The notes under the pieces are model-generated. The model was not told the origin of the DNA. It ran no database searches and worked only from the letters and a program-made list of their open reading frames with translations. Of a stretch of 43,903 nt of DNA, positions 7,765 through 16,684 are shown in pieces. Source of the DNA: Acidobacteriota bacterium (lineage in GTDB: Bacteria; Acidobacteriota; Vicinamibacteria; Vicinamibacterales; UBA2999); the NCBI GenBank assembly GCA_027622905.1, contig JAQBVV010000010.1, positions 1-43,903 on the forward strand, written 5' to 3'. A program made the position numbers and the translations under genes. The first letter of the stretch is position 1. Every line of letters begins with the position of its first letter.

Positions 7765-8516
7765 TCCGCCGCGCCCATCCCGAGATAGATCTGCTGGACT
7801 CCCAAGTTCGCACTCACCTCGTCCTTGTGGCCTTCGGTCAGCATGCGCCCCTGATGGAGCACGGTGACCCGCTCGGCGAACGCAAACGCGATGTCCATGT
7901 CGTGTTCGATGAGCAGCACGGCAATCGCCGGGTCCAGTTGCTCGAGCATGGCATGCATCGACGTGCTCTCCCCGGCCGACAGGCCGGCCATCGGCTCGTC
8001 CAGCAGTAGCAACCGCGGTCGGCCCGCCAGCGACAGCGCCACCTCGAGCTTGCGTTGTTCGCCGTAGGACAGGTTCCTGGCAACCTCGTGCGTCCGACCT
8101 GATAAACCGAACTGCTCGACCAATGCCGCCGCACGCTGGTTCAGATCCGCATACGACGACACCGCTCGGAACATCACCAGCTTGCGTCGGTCCAGCGCTT
8201 CACATGCGAGCAGCATGTTCTCGATCACGGTCATGTTCGGGAACAGCTTCGTGATCTGAAATGTCCTCGCTATGCCACGTGCGGCCCGCTGGTGCGGCGC
8301 CAGGCGCGTCACATCCTCGCCGAACAGCGAGATCTGCCCCCCTGTCGCGGGGAGCTCGCCACTGATCACATTGAACAGGGTTGTCTTGCCGGCGCCGTTC
8401 GGCCCGATGAGCGCGTGGCGGGCACAGGGCTGGATGGTGAGGCTGACATCGTCCACGGCCTTGAGTCCGCCAAAGTGTCGGGAGACGTGTTCGAGGACCA
8501 GCGCGGGAGGGTTCAT
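7761..8516 (-). CDS. livG: Branched-chain-amino-acid-type ABC transporter ATPase LivG
   Basis: This is a 251-residue ATPase with Walker A GPNGAGKTT, signature LSYGEQR, Walker B LLLLDEPMAGLS and switch LIEHDMD, all standard for LivG. It pairs with LivF and docks on the LivH/LivM permeases. It sits 15 bases downstream of the binding-protein gene and overlaps livF by four bases, so the importer genes form one operon. The substrate is not set by this subunit. Confidence 0.92.
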   Translation of the reverse strand: MNPPALVLEHVSRHFGGLKAVDDVSLTIQPCARHALIGPNGAGKTTLFNVISGELPATGGQISLFGEDVTRLAPHQRAARGIARTFQITKLFPNMTVIENMLLACEALDRRKLVMFRAVSSYADLNQRAAALVEQFGLSGRTHEVARNLSYGEQRKLEVALSLAGRPRLLLLDEPMAGLSAGESTSMHAMLEQLDPAIAVLLIEHDMDIAFAFAERVTVLHQGRMLTEGHKDEVSANLGVQQIYLGMGAAE

Positions 8517-8531
8517 GACTGGTGGCCTGTC

Positions 8532-9740
8532 CTAGCGCGCGTAGAGCGGCTGCGCGAGATACTCCGCGGGGTTGTAGTTCCAAAACTGGGAGACCCGCGG
8601 AAACGTATCAATGACCGTGTTCTGCAGTTCGCCGTTCACGCGGTCGACCCGCCGGACGTAGACGTTCTCGATCGGGTTGCCGTACGCGTCCAGCTCCACC
8701 GACCCCCGCGGCAGGTCAGTCAGCCTGGCGGCTCGCAACGCATTCAACAGCACCTCGCGATCATCGACCTGACCGTCGAGCGCCTCGATCGCGGCGATCA
8801 CCCATTTGCCGCCCGAATACATGCTCTCGGCGTAATAGCTCGCCAGCTTGTTGTACCGCGCGCGATACGCGGAGACGAACGCGCGATTGGCCGGGCTGTC
8901 CAGCGCAGCACTGTAGTGCAGCGCGGTGATCACGCCCAGCGCCTCGTCGCCCATGAACGGCAGCGCGTGCTCGTCAGTGGTCGTGCCGGCACCGATGAGG
9001 GGAATGCGATCCTTCAGCCCGTACTCCTCGTACTGGCGCATGAACTGCAGCGTGGCGCGGCCGAGAAACAGCGCATAGACAGCGTCGACGTTTCTCGAGA
9101 TCTGTGCGAGGTACGGCGCGAAGTCATGCACCGATACCGGCGTCCACATCTGCTGCGTGACCCGACCACCGGCCTCCTCGAACGTCCGCTGGAAACCGCC
9201 AACCGATTCCCAGCCGAACGAGTAGTCGAGCGCGATCGTGGCGATGGTCCGGTAGCCGAGCGTGTGGTACGCGTAATCGCCGAACGGATGGTTCGGCTGA
9301 CTGCCGGTGTATCCCGTACGCACGATCCACTTGCTGCCCCGCCGCTGCGTCAGATCGTCGGCGGACACCACCGGGTACACCATCGGAATCTGCATCGAAT
9401 CGATATACGGTGCCAGCGCGTAACCGGTCGACGACAGCAGTCCCCCGGCCATCAGGTGCACGCCGTCGCTTTCGACGAGCTTCCTGGCCTTTGTCAGCGC
9501 AACCGCCGGGATCCCTTCGGTGTCTTCAGCAAGGAGCTGAATCTCGCGGCCGCCGGCGCGATATCCGATCTCGTCGAGGAGCAGAAGGAAGCCGTTCAGA
9601 ATGTCGCGCCCGTTCTGCGCGTACGGGCCTGACAACGGTACGAGGAAGCCGATCCTGATCGGACCCTCGACGGTCTGCCCCTGAAGCAGAACACCCGCAA
9701 CCAGCAGCGCCGCGACGACCACGCACTGCAGCTTCTTCAT
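8532..9740 (-). CDS. livK: Periplasmic substrate-binding protein of the Liv-type importer
   Basis: The 402-residue protein begins with a signal peptide (KK, then a hydrophobic run to about residue 20). The mature part starts with the family pattern IRIGFLVPLSGPYAQNG and has the type-I periplasmic binding fold of leucine/amide-binding proteins (AGGLLSSTGYALAPY, later TIALDYSFGWE). It captures the solute outside the membrane. The ATG at 9740 overlaps the livM stop by four bases, which fixes the start; the reading frame stays open further upstream but only as antisense to livM. Binding proteins of this family take amino acids, amides, aromatic acids or other carboxylates, so the name livK states the family only. 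Confidence 0.9.
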   Translation of the reverse strand: MKKLQCVVVAALLVAGVLLQGQTVEGPIRIGFLVPLSGPYAQNGRDILNGFLLLLDEIGYRAGGREIQLLAEDTEGIPAVALTKARKLVESDGVHLMAGGLLSSTGYALAPYIDSMQIPMVYPVVSADDLTQRRGSKWIVRTGYTGSQPNHPFGDYAYHTLGYRTIATIALDYSFGWESVGGFQRTFEEAGGRVTQQMWTPVSVHDFAPYLAQISRNVDAVYALFLGRATLQFMRQYEEYGLKDRIPLIGAGTTTDEHALPFMGDEALGVITALHYSAALDSPANRAFVSAYRARYNKLASYYAESMYSGGKWVIAAIEALDGQVDDREVLLNALRAARLTDLPRGSVELDAYGNPIENVYVRRVDRVNGELQNTVIDTFPRVSQFWNYNPAEYLAQPLYAR

Positions 9741-10729
9741 CGACTCCGTCCCGAGGGCCCCAGGTTCCACACGCCCTTCGGCGCAACAAGAATAGTCACG
9801 ATGTAGACGATCCCGAGAACGAGGAGCCACCGCGCGGTGTACGCGCTCATCACGTTCTTGAGCAAGACGATCGCCGTGGCGCCGAGGACCGGGCCGACGA
9901 GCGTGGCAGGTCCGCCGAGCGTCACCATGAGAAACAGTTCCGACGAGGCCGTCAGATCGAGATAGGTCGGGCTCACGAATCCGTTGTAGTACGCCCAGGC
10001 CACGCCGGCGACGCTCGCGAACGCACCGGCAATGACGTAGCTCAGGTAGCAGTGCAGCCACGTGTTGAACCCGAGGCTCTTCATGCGCCCTTCGTTCTCG
10101 CGGATGCCGCGGAGGGTCAAACCGAACGGCGATTTGACGATCAGAGCCATCACGCCCGCGCACGCGATGAAGACGAGCAGCGTCACGTAATAGAGCGCAA
10201 GCGGACCGGCGAACGGCAGTCCCGAGTGCGCCGCAAGCGTGGGAATATCCGAGATGCCGTTGTCGCCACCGGTCACCGGAATCCAGCGAAAGCTCAGGCC
10301 CCACAGCACCATGCCCAGCGCCAGGGTGATCATCAGGAAGTACACGTCGCGCACGTGCGACACGATCAGGCCGAGCACCGCGCTCAGCAGGGTGCCGACC
10401 AGGAGTCCGCCGGCAACGCACGTCCAGAACCCGGCGCCGTGGACCGTTGCCAGCACACCCACCGCGTAGGCCGCCACGCCGAAGAACGCGGCGTGGCCCA
10501 GCGACGGAAGTCCGGTGTAGCCAAGCAGGATATCCAGGCTCATCGCGAGAATCGCGAGGATGACCATCTGGGTCAAGAGTCCGACCCAATAGGAGGAGAA
10601 CAGCAAGGGGCCGGCAGAAAACACCAGGCCGAGGACGAGCACGATGGCGAGCCGCCAGCCGCGCGGCGACATGGACTCGGTGTTCGAAGGCGGCCTCGGT
10701 CCGCCGAGAGCTGCGTCAGGCTCGGCCAT
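9737..10729 (-). CDS. livM: Liv-type ABC transporter permease LivM
   Basis: This is a 330-residue polytopic membrane protein with the LivM pattern: hydrophobic segments from about residue 25 onward, GYTGLPSLGHAAFFGVAAYA, and later SPFGLTLRGIRENEGRMKSLG. Together with LivH it forms the membrane channel. The ATG at 10729 is preferred: it overlaps the end of livH by 14 bases and begins a short hydrophilic leader before the first membrane segment. Longer starts would run deeper into livH. Confidence 0.9.
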   Translation of the reverse strand: MAEPDAALGGPRPPSNTESMSPRGWRLAIVLVLGLVFSAGPLLFSSYWVGLLTQMVILAILAMSLDILLGYTGLPSLGHAAFFGVAAYAVGVLATVHGAGFWTCVAGGLLVGTLLSAVLGLIVSHVRDVYFLMITLALGMVLWGLSFRWIPVTGGDNGISDIPTLAAHSGLPFAGPLALYYVTLLVFIACAGVMALIVKSPFGLTLRGIRENEGRMKSLGFNTWLHCYLSYVIAGAFASVAGVAWAYYNGFVSPTYLDLTASSELFLMVTLGGPATLVGPVLGATAIVLLKNVMSAYTARWLLVLGIVYIVTILVAPKGVWNLGPSGRSR

Positions 10730-11570
10730 ATAACCCCCGCGGCCTGATTGCCAGGACGAGCACCATCGGCGCAAACAGCGTGAAGTACGACAGCTCGGGC
10801 ACGAGTGCCTTGCCGAAGTTGTCGATCATGCCGACCACGACGCTGCCGGCGACGGCTCCTTTGAGGCTCCCCATTCCACCGACGATGACGACCACGAACG
10901 CCAGGGGCAGCAGGTCGAAGTCGATGCCCGCATACCCCCCCAGAATCGGCCCCCCCATGACGCCGCCAAACGCCGCCAGACCTGCACCCGCCGCGAAGAC
11001 AAGACCGGACAGCAGCGCCACGTTGATCCCGGTGGCCGACGCCATCTCCGGGTCGTCAACCGTCGCACGCAGCCGTGCGCCGATCAGTGTCTTCTCGTTG
11101 ACCAGCCACAGGGCCACGCCCACGAGCCCGGCCACGAAGATGACGAACAACCGGTACAGGGGAAACACCACCTCGCCGGCTTCCATCGATCCGCTCAGTC
11201 CAGGCGGATACTGCAACGTGAAAGCGTCGCCGCCCCAGATCATCAGCGCTCCGTCGCGGAACAGCAGCGCGAAGCCCATGGTCATCATCATCTGTGCCAG
11301 CGGGTCCGACCCGAAGCGGCGGAGAAAGAACCGCTGCATGACGAAGCCGAGCGACCCGACCACGACGATCGCCGCCAGCGCCCCGAGCAGCAGGCTCCCG
11401 GTCCGCAGGACAACGGAATAGGCGACATACACGCCGAGCATGTAGAAGGACCCGTGGGCGATGTTGACGATCCGCATGACACCGAAGGCGAGCGTCAACC
11501 CGCTGGCAATGAGGAACAGCAGTGCCGCAGAGAACAGGCCGTTGAGTGTCTGCGTGATGAGGTATGTCAT
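10716..11570 (-). CDS. livH: Liv-type ABC transporter permease LivH
   Basis: This is a 284-residue polytopic protein with hydrophobic segments throughout and the LivH hallmark MRIVNIAHGSFYMLGVY near residue 40, then ATGINVALLSGLVFAAGAGLA. It forms the translocation path with LivM. It is the first transporter gene of the operon, 39 bases after the alcohol dehydrogenase stop, so import and metabolism genes are probably co-transcribed. Confidence 0.92.
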   Translation of the reverse strand: MTYLITQTLNGLFSAALLFLIASGLTLAFGVMRIVNIAHGSFYMLGVYVAYSVVLRTGSLLLGALAAIVVVGSLGFVMQRFFLRRFGSDPLAQMMMTMGFALLFRDGALMIWGGDAFTLQYPPGLSGSMEAGEVVFPLYRLFVIFVAGLVGVALWLVNEKTLIGARLRATVDDPEMASATGINVALLSGLVFAAGAGLAAFGGVMGGPILGGYAGIDFDLLPLAFVVVIVGGMGSLKGAVAGSVVVGMIDNFGKALVPELSYFTLFAPMVLVLAIRPRGLYGRA

Positions 11571-11609
11571 GGCGAAGGAATCGGGAGTCGCCCGTCTGCC
11601 AGCGGGTGA

Positions 11610-12629
11610 CTAAGCGACGTCGTGCTCGAGAATGATCTTCATCCGTCGGCCACCACCCTCGGAGCCGAGCATGCCGACGGCGGCTTCCAGCTCTCCGAGT
11701 GGCATCACGTCGCTGACCAGCGGTTCGAGTCGCACCAACCCGCGCTGCACCAGACCGATCGCCCCCGGGTAGTCCTCACCCTTGGCGACGCGCGCGCTGA
11801 TGAGCGAGAGCTCCTTGAAATACAGATCGTAGAACGGCAGCGCGCCTTCGGTGGCCGTGATGATACCGAACATCAGCACGCGTCCGCCCGACCGCGTCAT
11901 GTTGATGCCCGCCGACAACTGCGACACGACACCCGTCGTCTCGATGACCACATCGGCCCCACGGCCCTCGGTGGCCTCGCGGACCCGGTCCACGGCCCCG
12001 TCGCCTCCGGGGATCGTCACGTCCGCACCCAGCGTTTCGGCGAGCGCGCGCTTCTCGGCGCTGCGCGTCACGCCGATCACCGTCGCGCCCCGCGCCCTCG
12101 CCAGCTGCACGTGGAGCTGCCCGGTGACTCCCAGGCCAAGGACCACCACGTACTCACCGGGGAAGATCTCGACCTGTCGCTGCGCGTGGAGACAGGTCGT
12201 GAGCACCTGGATCATCGGCGCCGTTCGGATATCGAGATCGTCGGACAGTTTGAACACCTGGCTCGACGGCGCGGCGAGATAATCGGCGAAACCGCCGTCG
12301 GCATCGCGCCCGAGCAGAAGGCCATTCGGGCACAGATGCGTCTGACCGATACGGCAGTGGAAGCAGCTGCCGCAGTAGAGTTCGGGGTCGACGATGACCT
12401 TGTCGCCGGCGCCAAGCGCGCTGTTGCCGGCCTCCACGACCTCACCGACCATCTCGTGGCCCATGATGCGGGGATACCGAACGGGAATCGAGCCGTTGAA
12501 GATCTTGAAATCGGTACCGCAGATGCCGCTGTGTGTCACCCGGACCAGCACCTGCTCCGGCGGGCCCGCTGGCCGCGACACGTCGTCCTGCGCCAGCGCC
12601 CCTGGCGCCGTCAGGACCATGGCTTTCAT
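11610..12629 (-). CDS. Zinc-dependent medium-chain alcohol/polyol dehydrogenase
   Basis: This is a 339-residue medium-chain dehydrogenase. Cys37 (SGICGTD), His58-Glu59 (GHE) and a later acidic residue form the catalytic zinc site. Cys86, Cys89, Cys92 and Cys100 form the structural zinc site. GLGVTG marks the NAD(P)-binding fold. It resembles the threonine/sorbitol dehydrogenase branch, which oxidises secondary alcohols. The exact substrate is unknown. The ATG at 12629 begins the family-typical MKAMVLTAP; a GTG at 12644 adds five residues but lies in a tandem repeat. It lies between the hydroxyacid dehydrogenase and livH on the same strand. Confidence 0.88.
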   Translation of the reverse strand: MKAMVLTAPGALAQDDVSRPAGPPEQVLVRVTHSGICGTDFKIFNGSIPVRYPRIMGHEMVGEVVEAGNSALGAGDKVIVDPELYCGSCFHCRIGQTHLCPNGLLLGRDADGGFADYLAAPSSQVFKLSDDLDIRTAPMIQVLTTCLHAQRQVEIFPGEYVVVLGLGVTGQLHVQLARARGATVIGVTRSAEKRALAETLGADVTIPGGDGAVDRVREATEGRGADVVIETTGVVSQLSAGINMTRSGGRVLMFGIITATEGALPFYDLYFKELSLISARVAKGEDYPGAIGLVQRGLVRLEPLVSDVMPLGELEAAVGMLGSEGGGRRMKIILEHDVA

Positions 12630-12642
12630 GGGGCCACGACCC

Positions 12643-12685
12643 ACCCGTTGCGTGTCGTCACGGCCGACCCGTTACGTGTCGTCAC
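12643..12685. repeat. Two-copy tandem repeat between hydroxyacid and alcohol dehydrogenase genes
   Basis: ACCCGTTGCGTGTCGTCAC (12643-12661) and ACCCGTTACGTGTCGTCAC (12667-12685) differ by one base and repeat with a 24-base period. The second unit contains the stop codon of the hydroxyacid dehydrogenase, so the duplication arose at the gene end and lengthened the spacer before the alcohol dehydrogenase. Confidence 0.8.
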
Positions 12686-13653
12686 TGCAGTACGTCCGGA
12701 TTGACAGGGTTTCGTGGAGCCTTGCCGCTGAGGACGGCCGCGACCTCCTCGGCCGCCTTAGTCTGCAGATCCACGAGTGACTCTTCCGAGTAGAAACTCG
12801 TGTGCGGCGTGATGATGACGTTGTCCCGGCCATACAGCGGTGACGACGCGCCGGGAGGCTCCTGCTCCATCACGTCGAGTGCCGCGCCGGCGATCTCGCC
12901 CGCGTCGAGCGCCGCCGCCAGCGCCGCTTCATCGACGATCGGGCCGCGCGCGGTGTTGACCAGATAGGCCGATTGTTTCATTTGTCGGAAGGCGTCGGCA
13001 CCGAACAGATGCTTCGTCTCCGGCACGAGCGGGCTGTGGATCGAGATGTAGTCCGCGGTCTTCAGCAAGGTCGGAAAATCGACGCTCTCCACACCGGCGC
13101 CGGCAAACACTTCTGGCGACGCGTACGGATCGTAGGCAACAACCGTCAGGCCAAACGCCTTCGCCTTGGGAGCGACGAGCTGAGGAATGCGTCCGAACCC
13201 CACCAGGCCCAGCACGCTGCCGCGGAGGCGATGAATGGGCACCACCGCCGGCATCTTCCATGTGCCGCCATGCACCTGCGCGTTGATGAAGGGAATCTTA
13301 CGCACGACAGCCAGCAGCAGCGCCATCGTGTGGTCCGAGACCTCGTCGATGCAATAGTCCGGCACCTTGGTCACGACGATGCCCGCCGCGGTGGCTGCCG
13401 CGATGTCGATGTTATCGGTGCCGATACCCATCCGGGAGATGATCCGGCACTTCGTGAACTGCCGGATCATGTCGCCGGTGATCTGCGCGTAGGTCACGAG
13501 TACGGCGTCGGCGTCCCTGGCAACCTGCAGGATGGCTTCGGGGGTCGCCTCCGCGGCGAGCTGCACGTCTCCGTCAATCTTCGATACGACGTCGCGGACC
13601 GGGTCGAGGCTGGGAAAGGGAGAATCCGCGACAGCTATCTGGACGGCCGCCAT
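12682..13653 (-). CDS. NAD-dependent D-2-hydroxyacid dehydrogenase (CtBP-like)
   Basis: This is a 323-residue protein of the D-isomer-specific 2-hydroxyacid dehydrogenase family. The NAD-binding turn is GLVGFGRIP, and the catalytic triad is Arg236 (NTARGPIVDE), Glu265 (EQEPP) and His284 (TPHTSFYS). The PHTSFYSEES ending of the catalytic region is typical of the C-terminal-binding-protein branch. It interconverts a 2-oxo acid and a D-2-hydroxy acid. The start ATG directly abuts the stop of the M24 gene (13654), so the two are co-translated. The product may feed the neighbouring alcohol dehydrogenase, but no order of reactions can be proved. Confidence 0.88.
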   Translation of the reverse strand: MAAVQIAVADSPFPSLDPVRDVVSKIDGDVQLAAEATPEAILQVARDADAVLVTYAQITGDMIRQFTKCRIISRMGIGTDNIDIAAATAAGIVVTKVPDYCIDEVSDHTMALLLAVVRKIPFINAQVHGGTWKMPAVVPIHRLRGSVLGLVGFGRIPQLVAPKAKAFGLTVVAYDPYASPEVFAGAGVESVDFPTLLKTADYISIHSPLVPETKHLFGADAFRQMKQSAYLVNTARGPIVDEAALAAALDAGEIAGAALDVMEQEPPGASSPLYGRDNVIITPHTSFYSEESLVDLQTKAAEEVAAVLSGKAPRNPVNPDVLQ

Positions 13654-14970
13654 CTAGCGGCCCACCATGGCCTCTTCCATGTGCTCCATGCGCGTGAAGA
13701 TCACCGGACCCTCCTTGGTCACGAGCACGTTCTCTTCCAGGCGGCACGTCTGCGGCAGCTCGGGATGCCCGGCGAAGGTCTCGATCGCGAAGTACATGTG
13801 CTCCTTGATCTCCGCCGGGTACTTCATCGAGTACGCCCGGGACATCCACATGCCCTCGTAGAGGGTGATGCCGATACTGTGCGCGAACTGCTGGAGCGTC
13901 ACCGTGCCGTACGTGTCGTCGTCGTACTCCGGGAACGCCTTCACCACGTCGGCCGACGTGTTGCCCACGCGCAACTGCTCGATGCCCGCATACATGGAGT
14001 CGTAGACCTCACGGTAGAGATCGATCTCCTTGCCGGTCATCTTCGCTTGAACCCCACCATACGGCCCAGCGCACTTGAAGCAGCGGACAAAATCGATGAA
14101 GTACCCGGAGGGACCGACGGCGTTGATGTCAACGATGACCAGGTCGCCCTGGCGGATGAGCTTGTCGGTCGCCCACCGCCGGTACGGACTCGTGTTGCCG
14201 CCGGAAGCCACGATGATGTCGTAGATGATCTCGCAGCCGCGCTCGAGCATGAACTCGTGCACTTTGGCTTCGATTTCACGTTCGCGTACGCCCGGCTTGA
14301 GCCATTCGTACTTGATCTTCCACATCGCGGCGTCGCCGATGCTCGAGGCCTGCTTCAGCAACTCGATTTCATCGCGTGTCTTGACGACGCGCGCCCGGGA
14401 CACCGCCGGCCACCCGTTGACGATGTTGATGTTGAGCTTCTTGAAGGCCTCCAGCGCCGGCATGTCGAGATTGTCGATGCCGATCTTCTCCTTCTGAACG
14501 CCGTGCTCCTTGAGCACATCCAGGATGCTCTCGGCCATGCGCCCGGCCATGAACGGCACCGCGCCTTCGGCCCACTGCCAGGTGATCGCCGGACGGATGC
14601 GATCCGCCATCCAGGGCAGATCGATGATCGCGCACTGCAAGTCGGAGCCCGCGGTCTCGAAAAGCGTCGGCTCACCGGTGGCGGGCACGACGGCGTAGCG
14701 GATGTTGATGTTGTACTTCCAGTTGCCCTGGTAGGACGCGGTCGCATAGCGGATGTTGGCGCCGGCAAACAGCACCAGGGCGCCAAGGTCGTCGGCCCTC
14801 ATCTCCGCCTGAAGCTTGGCCAGACGCTCCTTTCGCAGACGATCGAAATCGACGCGGTACTGCCAGTCCGCGCCGGTCTGGCTGTACAGCCGGCCCGGAT
14901 CGTGCTCGTGAGGCTTACCAAGCCAGGTCAGGTCCATCCCGTTGCTCTTAGTCGGATCCACTTTGCTCAT
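13654..14970 (-). CDS. M24-family (creatinase/Xaa-Pro-peptidase-like) metallohydrolase
   Basis: This is a 438-residue pita-bread-fold enzyme. The N-terminal creatinase-like domain includes NIRYAT. The catalytic domain carries the five M24 metal ligands: Asp281, Asp293, His364, Glu397 and Glu412. The usual GHGIG reads AHSIG here. Besides peptidases, this fold includes creatinase, ectoine hydrolase and the DMSP lyase DddP, so the call stays at family level. Start ATG 14970 has TAGGAG five bases upstream; an upstream start at 14997 lacks such a site. It is probably the first gene of the M24-dehydrogenase-Liv operon, with a TATAGT box upstream at 15015-15020. Confidence 0.87.
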   Translation of the reverse strand: MSKVDPTKSNGMDLTWLGKPHEHDPGRLYSQTGADWQYRVDFDRLRKERLAKLQAEMRADDLGALVLFAGANIRYATASYQGNWKYNINIRYAVVPATGEPTLFETAGSDLQCAIIDLPWMADRIRPAITWQWAEGAVPFMAGRMAESILDVLKEHGVQKEKIGIDNLDMPALEAFKKLNINIVNGWPAVSRARVVKTRDEIELLKQASSIGDAAMWKIKYEWLKPGVREREIEAKVHEFMLERGCEIIYDIIVASGGNTSPYRRWATDKLIRQGDLVIVDINAVGPSGYFIDFVRCFKCAGPYGGVQAKMTGKEIDLYREVYDSMYAGIEQLRVGNTSADVVKAFPEYDDDTYGTVTLQQFAHSIGITLYEGMWMSRAYSMKYPAEIKEHMYFAIETFAGHPELPQTCRLEENVLVTKEGPVIFTRMEHMEEAMVGR

Positions 14971-15014
14971 CGAACTCCTACCCTCCAGGCGAGACACTCG
15001 CGGAAAAGGACAAC

Positions 15015-15020
15015 ACTATA
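15015..15020 (-). promoter_or_regulatory. Possible -10 box for the M24-dehydrogenase-Liv operon
   Basis: TATAGT on the minus strand lies about 45 bases upstream of the M24 start in otherwise GC-rich DNA. No good -35 hexamer is seen at the right distance, so an activator or another sigma factor may be needed. Confidence 0.35.
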
Positions 15021-15058
15021 CACTTCGCGCCTCGACGTCTTCGGCCCCTCGGGCGCGT

Positions 15059-15072
15059 ATGCCGCGAGGCAT
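15059..15072. repeat. Small hairpin after the LVIVD lipoprotein gene
   Basis: ATGCC-GCGA-GGCAT is a perfect 5-bp stem with a tetraloop, 9 bases past the stop of the lipoprotein gene (minus strand). No T-run follows, so termination by it alone is doubtful. Confidence 0.35.
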
Positions 15073-15080
15073 CCCCTGCG

Positions 15081-16559
15081 TCACTCGGTACCGCCGGTGT
15101 ACTCGAGCACGAAAAGCCCGGACCCGACCCGATCCGTCGCGTAGGAAAGCCCCCGGTGGTCGATCGTCACATCGTTGATCTGAATCACCGCCGGCTGCCC
15201 TTCGACGATCGGGTGGGACAGCGCATTCGACTTCGGAATGTAGTAGCCAAGTTCCTGCATGTGGTACGGATCCGAGAGGTCGAGCACCCGCACGCCTGCG
15301 TTGAAGTAGGCCAGCCAGGCAATTCGGTTCTCATGCCGGTTCAGGCGCCCGTTCACGAACTCCGCGTGCTGGTGTACCCCGAACCGTCCGCCCTTCGTGC
15401 AGAAATCCCCCACCGGCACCTCCCACTGGGACACCTTCGTCGGGTGGGTCTCGTGCGTCACGTCGAACATGTACGCCCTGGTCCGAACGCCGCTCGTGCA
15501 CGGAGCGGTGTCTTCTGCCCCGGCCGCTTCGTCTGTCATGAAGATGTAGTTGCGCGGGAGGGCGTCTCCGTGAAAGTTCGGCAACTGGTCGTAGACGATC
15601 GGCGTCAGCGTGTGCGGTCCGCGATTGGGCGGGTTGGTGTCGATGGACCAGATAAGCATCGGGTTCGTCAGGTCGGCGATGTCCCAGGCCCCCATCAGCC
15701 CACTGGTGTTCCGGAAACCGATGTACATCCGATCGTTGGCCTCGTCGACCGTCGGATGGTGCACGTACTGACCCTGATAGAGCGCCTCGTCCTCGGTGTT
15801 CTTCATGCCCGGCAGCCAGGCCCGGCTGACAAACTTCGGGCTCGTCGGATCCCGGAGGTCCCAGATGTGCAGCAGCGTGTTGCGGAAGCCGGGCTCGCCG
15901 GAAGCGGTGTAGTAGTAGCCCGACTCTTCGGACCAGAAGCCCTTGTGCGCGCGGATGATGAACGGCCCGCCGCAGCCGGGCCCGCACGAGTCAGGGGGCG
16001 TCCCGGTGATCTCCGAGACCAGCGTGATGGCCTCCGGGTTGGTGGCACGATCGGTGATGTCGAAGATCTGGAACCGGAAGTCTTCGCCAGTATCGGAACT
16101 GCGGACCAGATAGTCGCGGCCGCTTGCGTCGTGCGTGTAGTCGTACACGACCGACACGGCGCGGTGGTTCGCACGCGAGATCCCGGGAATGTGCCAGGCG
16201 AGCACCGGGTTGGCGGGATCCGTGATGTCGAGCAGCGACGTCCCGTTGATCTCGGCCTCCCCGGTAACGGGATTCATCCGGGCCTCATCGTCACCCGGCC
16301 GGTCGTTCGGCTGATGGCCCACGTACGCCCAGTTCCCGTTCGCCTCGTCCGAGCGGGTCGTCAACTGCAGCGACTGGCGCCCCTGCAGATCGTGGTGGCC
16401 AACGAGCCGCACGTTTTCGGCACCGTCCGAGAGTGGATCCGCCTCCGCCTGATCCACCTCGGGTCCGGGCGCACCGCAACCGACGGCCGCCACCACCAGG
16501 AGCGACGCCATCGTCGCGACGACCGGCCCATGCACGATCCGTCTCATCGTCTGACTCAT
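15081..16559 (-). CDS. LVIVD-type beta-propeller lipoprotein
   Basis: This is a 492-residue protein with a lipoprotein signal ending at Cys28 (AVGC). The mature part has repeated units of the type SLLDITDPANPVLAWH, FQIFDITDRATNPEAITL, LHIWDLRDPTSPKFVS, AWDIADLTNPMLIW and VRVLDLSDPYHMQELGYY, the hallmark of LVIVD repeats, which form a propeller. It is exported and membrane-anchored. Catalytic function is unknown and a binding or scaffold role is likely. The start at 16559 is set by AAGGAG seven bases upstream; an in-frame start at 16607 lacks support. It lies between the molybdoenzyme and the M24 operon on the same strand. Confidence 0.83.
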   Translation of the reverse strand: MSQTMRRIVHGPVVATMASLLVVAAVGCGAPGPEVDQAEADPLSDGAENVRLVGHHDLQGRQSLQLTTRSDEANGNWAYVGHQPNDRPGDDEARMNPVTGEAEINGTSLLDITDPANPVLAWHIPGISRANHRAVSVVYDYTHDASGRDYLVRSSDTGEDFRFQIFDITDRATNPEAITLVSEITGTPPDSCGPGCGGPFIIRAHKGFWSEESGYYYTASGEPGFRNTLLHIWDLRDPTSPKFVSRAWLPGMKNTEDEALYQGQYVHHPTVDEANDRMYIGFRNTSGLMGAWDIADLTNPMLIWSIDTNPPNRGPHTLTPIVYDQLPNFHGDALPRNYIFMTDEAAGAEDTAPCTSGVRTRAYMFDVTHETHPTKVSQWEVPVGDFCTKGGRFGVHQHAEFVNGRLNRHENRIAWLAYFNAGVRVLDLSDPYHMQELGYYIPKSNALSHPIVEGQPAVIQINDVTIDHRGLSYATDRVGSGLFVLEYTGGTE

Positions 16560-16644
16560 CACGATCTCCTTCGTAAACAATCTCACCACTGACTCGGCGA
16601 ATCTCATGGCGTCCTGCCGACACCCGAAGAATGCACTGGACGGG

Positions 16645-16656
16645 TGCGCGCGCGCA
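16645..16656. repeat. Alternating CG palindrome in a spacer
   Basis: TGCGCGCGCGCA is a 12-base perfect palindrome of alternating purine and pyrimidine in the spacer between the molybdoenzyme stop and the lipoprotein start. Such tracts can adopt left-handed DNA. No function is implied. Confidence 0.4.
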
Positions 16657-16684
16657 TCCTCATCTGCTGAAGATCAGTTCGACA

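Noticed and set aside
9741-10589. N-terminal extension of the binding-protein frame
   Set aside because: It runs antiparallel in content to livM coding on the same strand in another frame, and the signal peptide starts at 9740.
12973-15144. 723-codon plus-strand frame opposite the M24 and dehydrogenase genes
   Set aside because: Despite its length it is antisense to two clear enzyme genes and shows no domain; the opposite-strand codon pattern explains it.
15156-16592. 478-codon plus-strand frame opposite the LVIVD lipoprotein
   Set aside because: It is the antisense shadow of a gene with a lipobox, repeats and a strong ribosome binding site.
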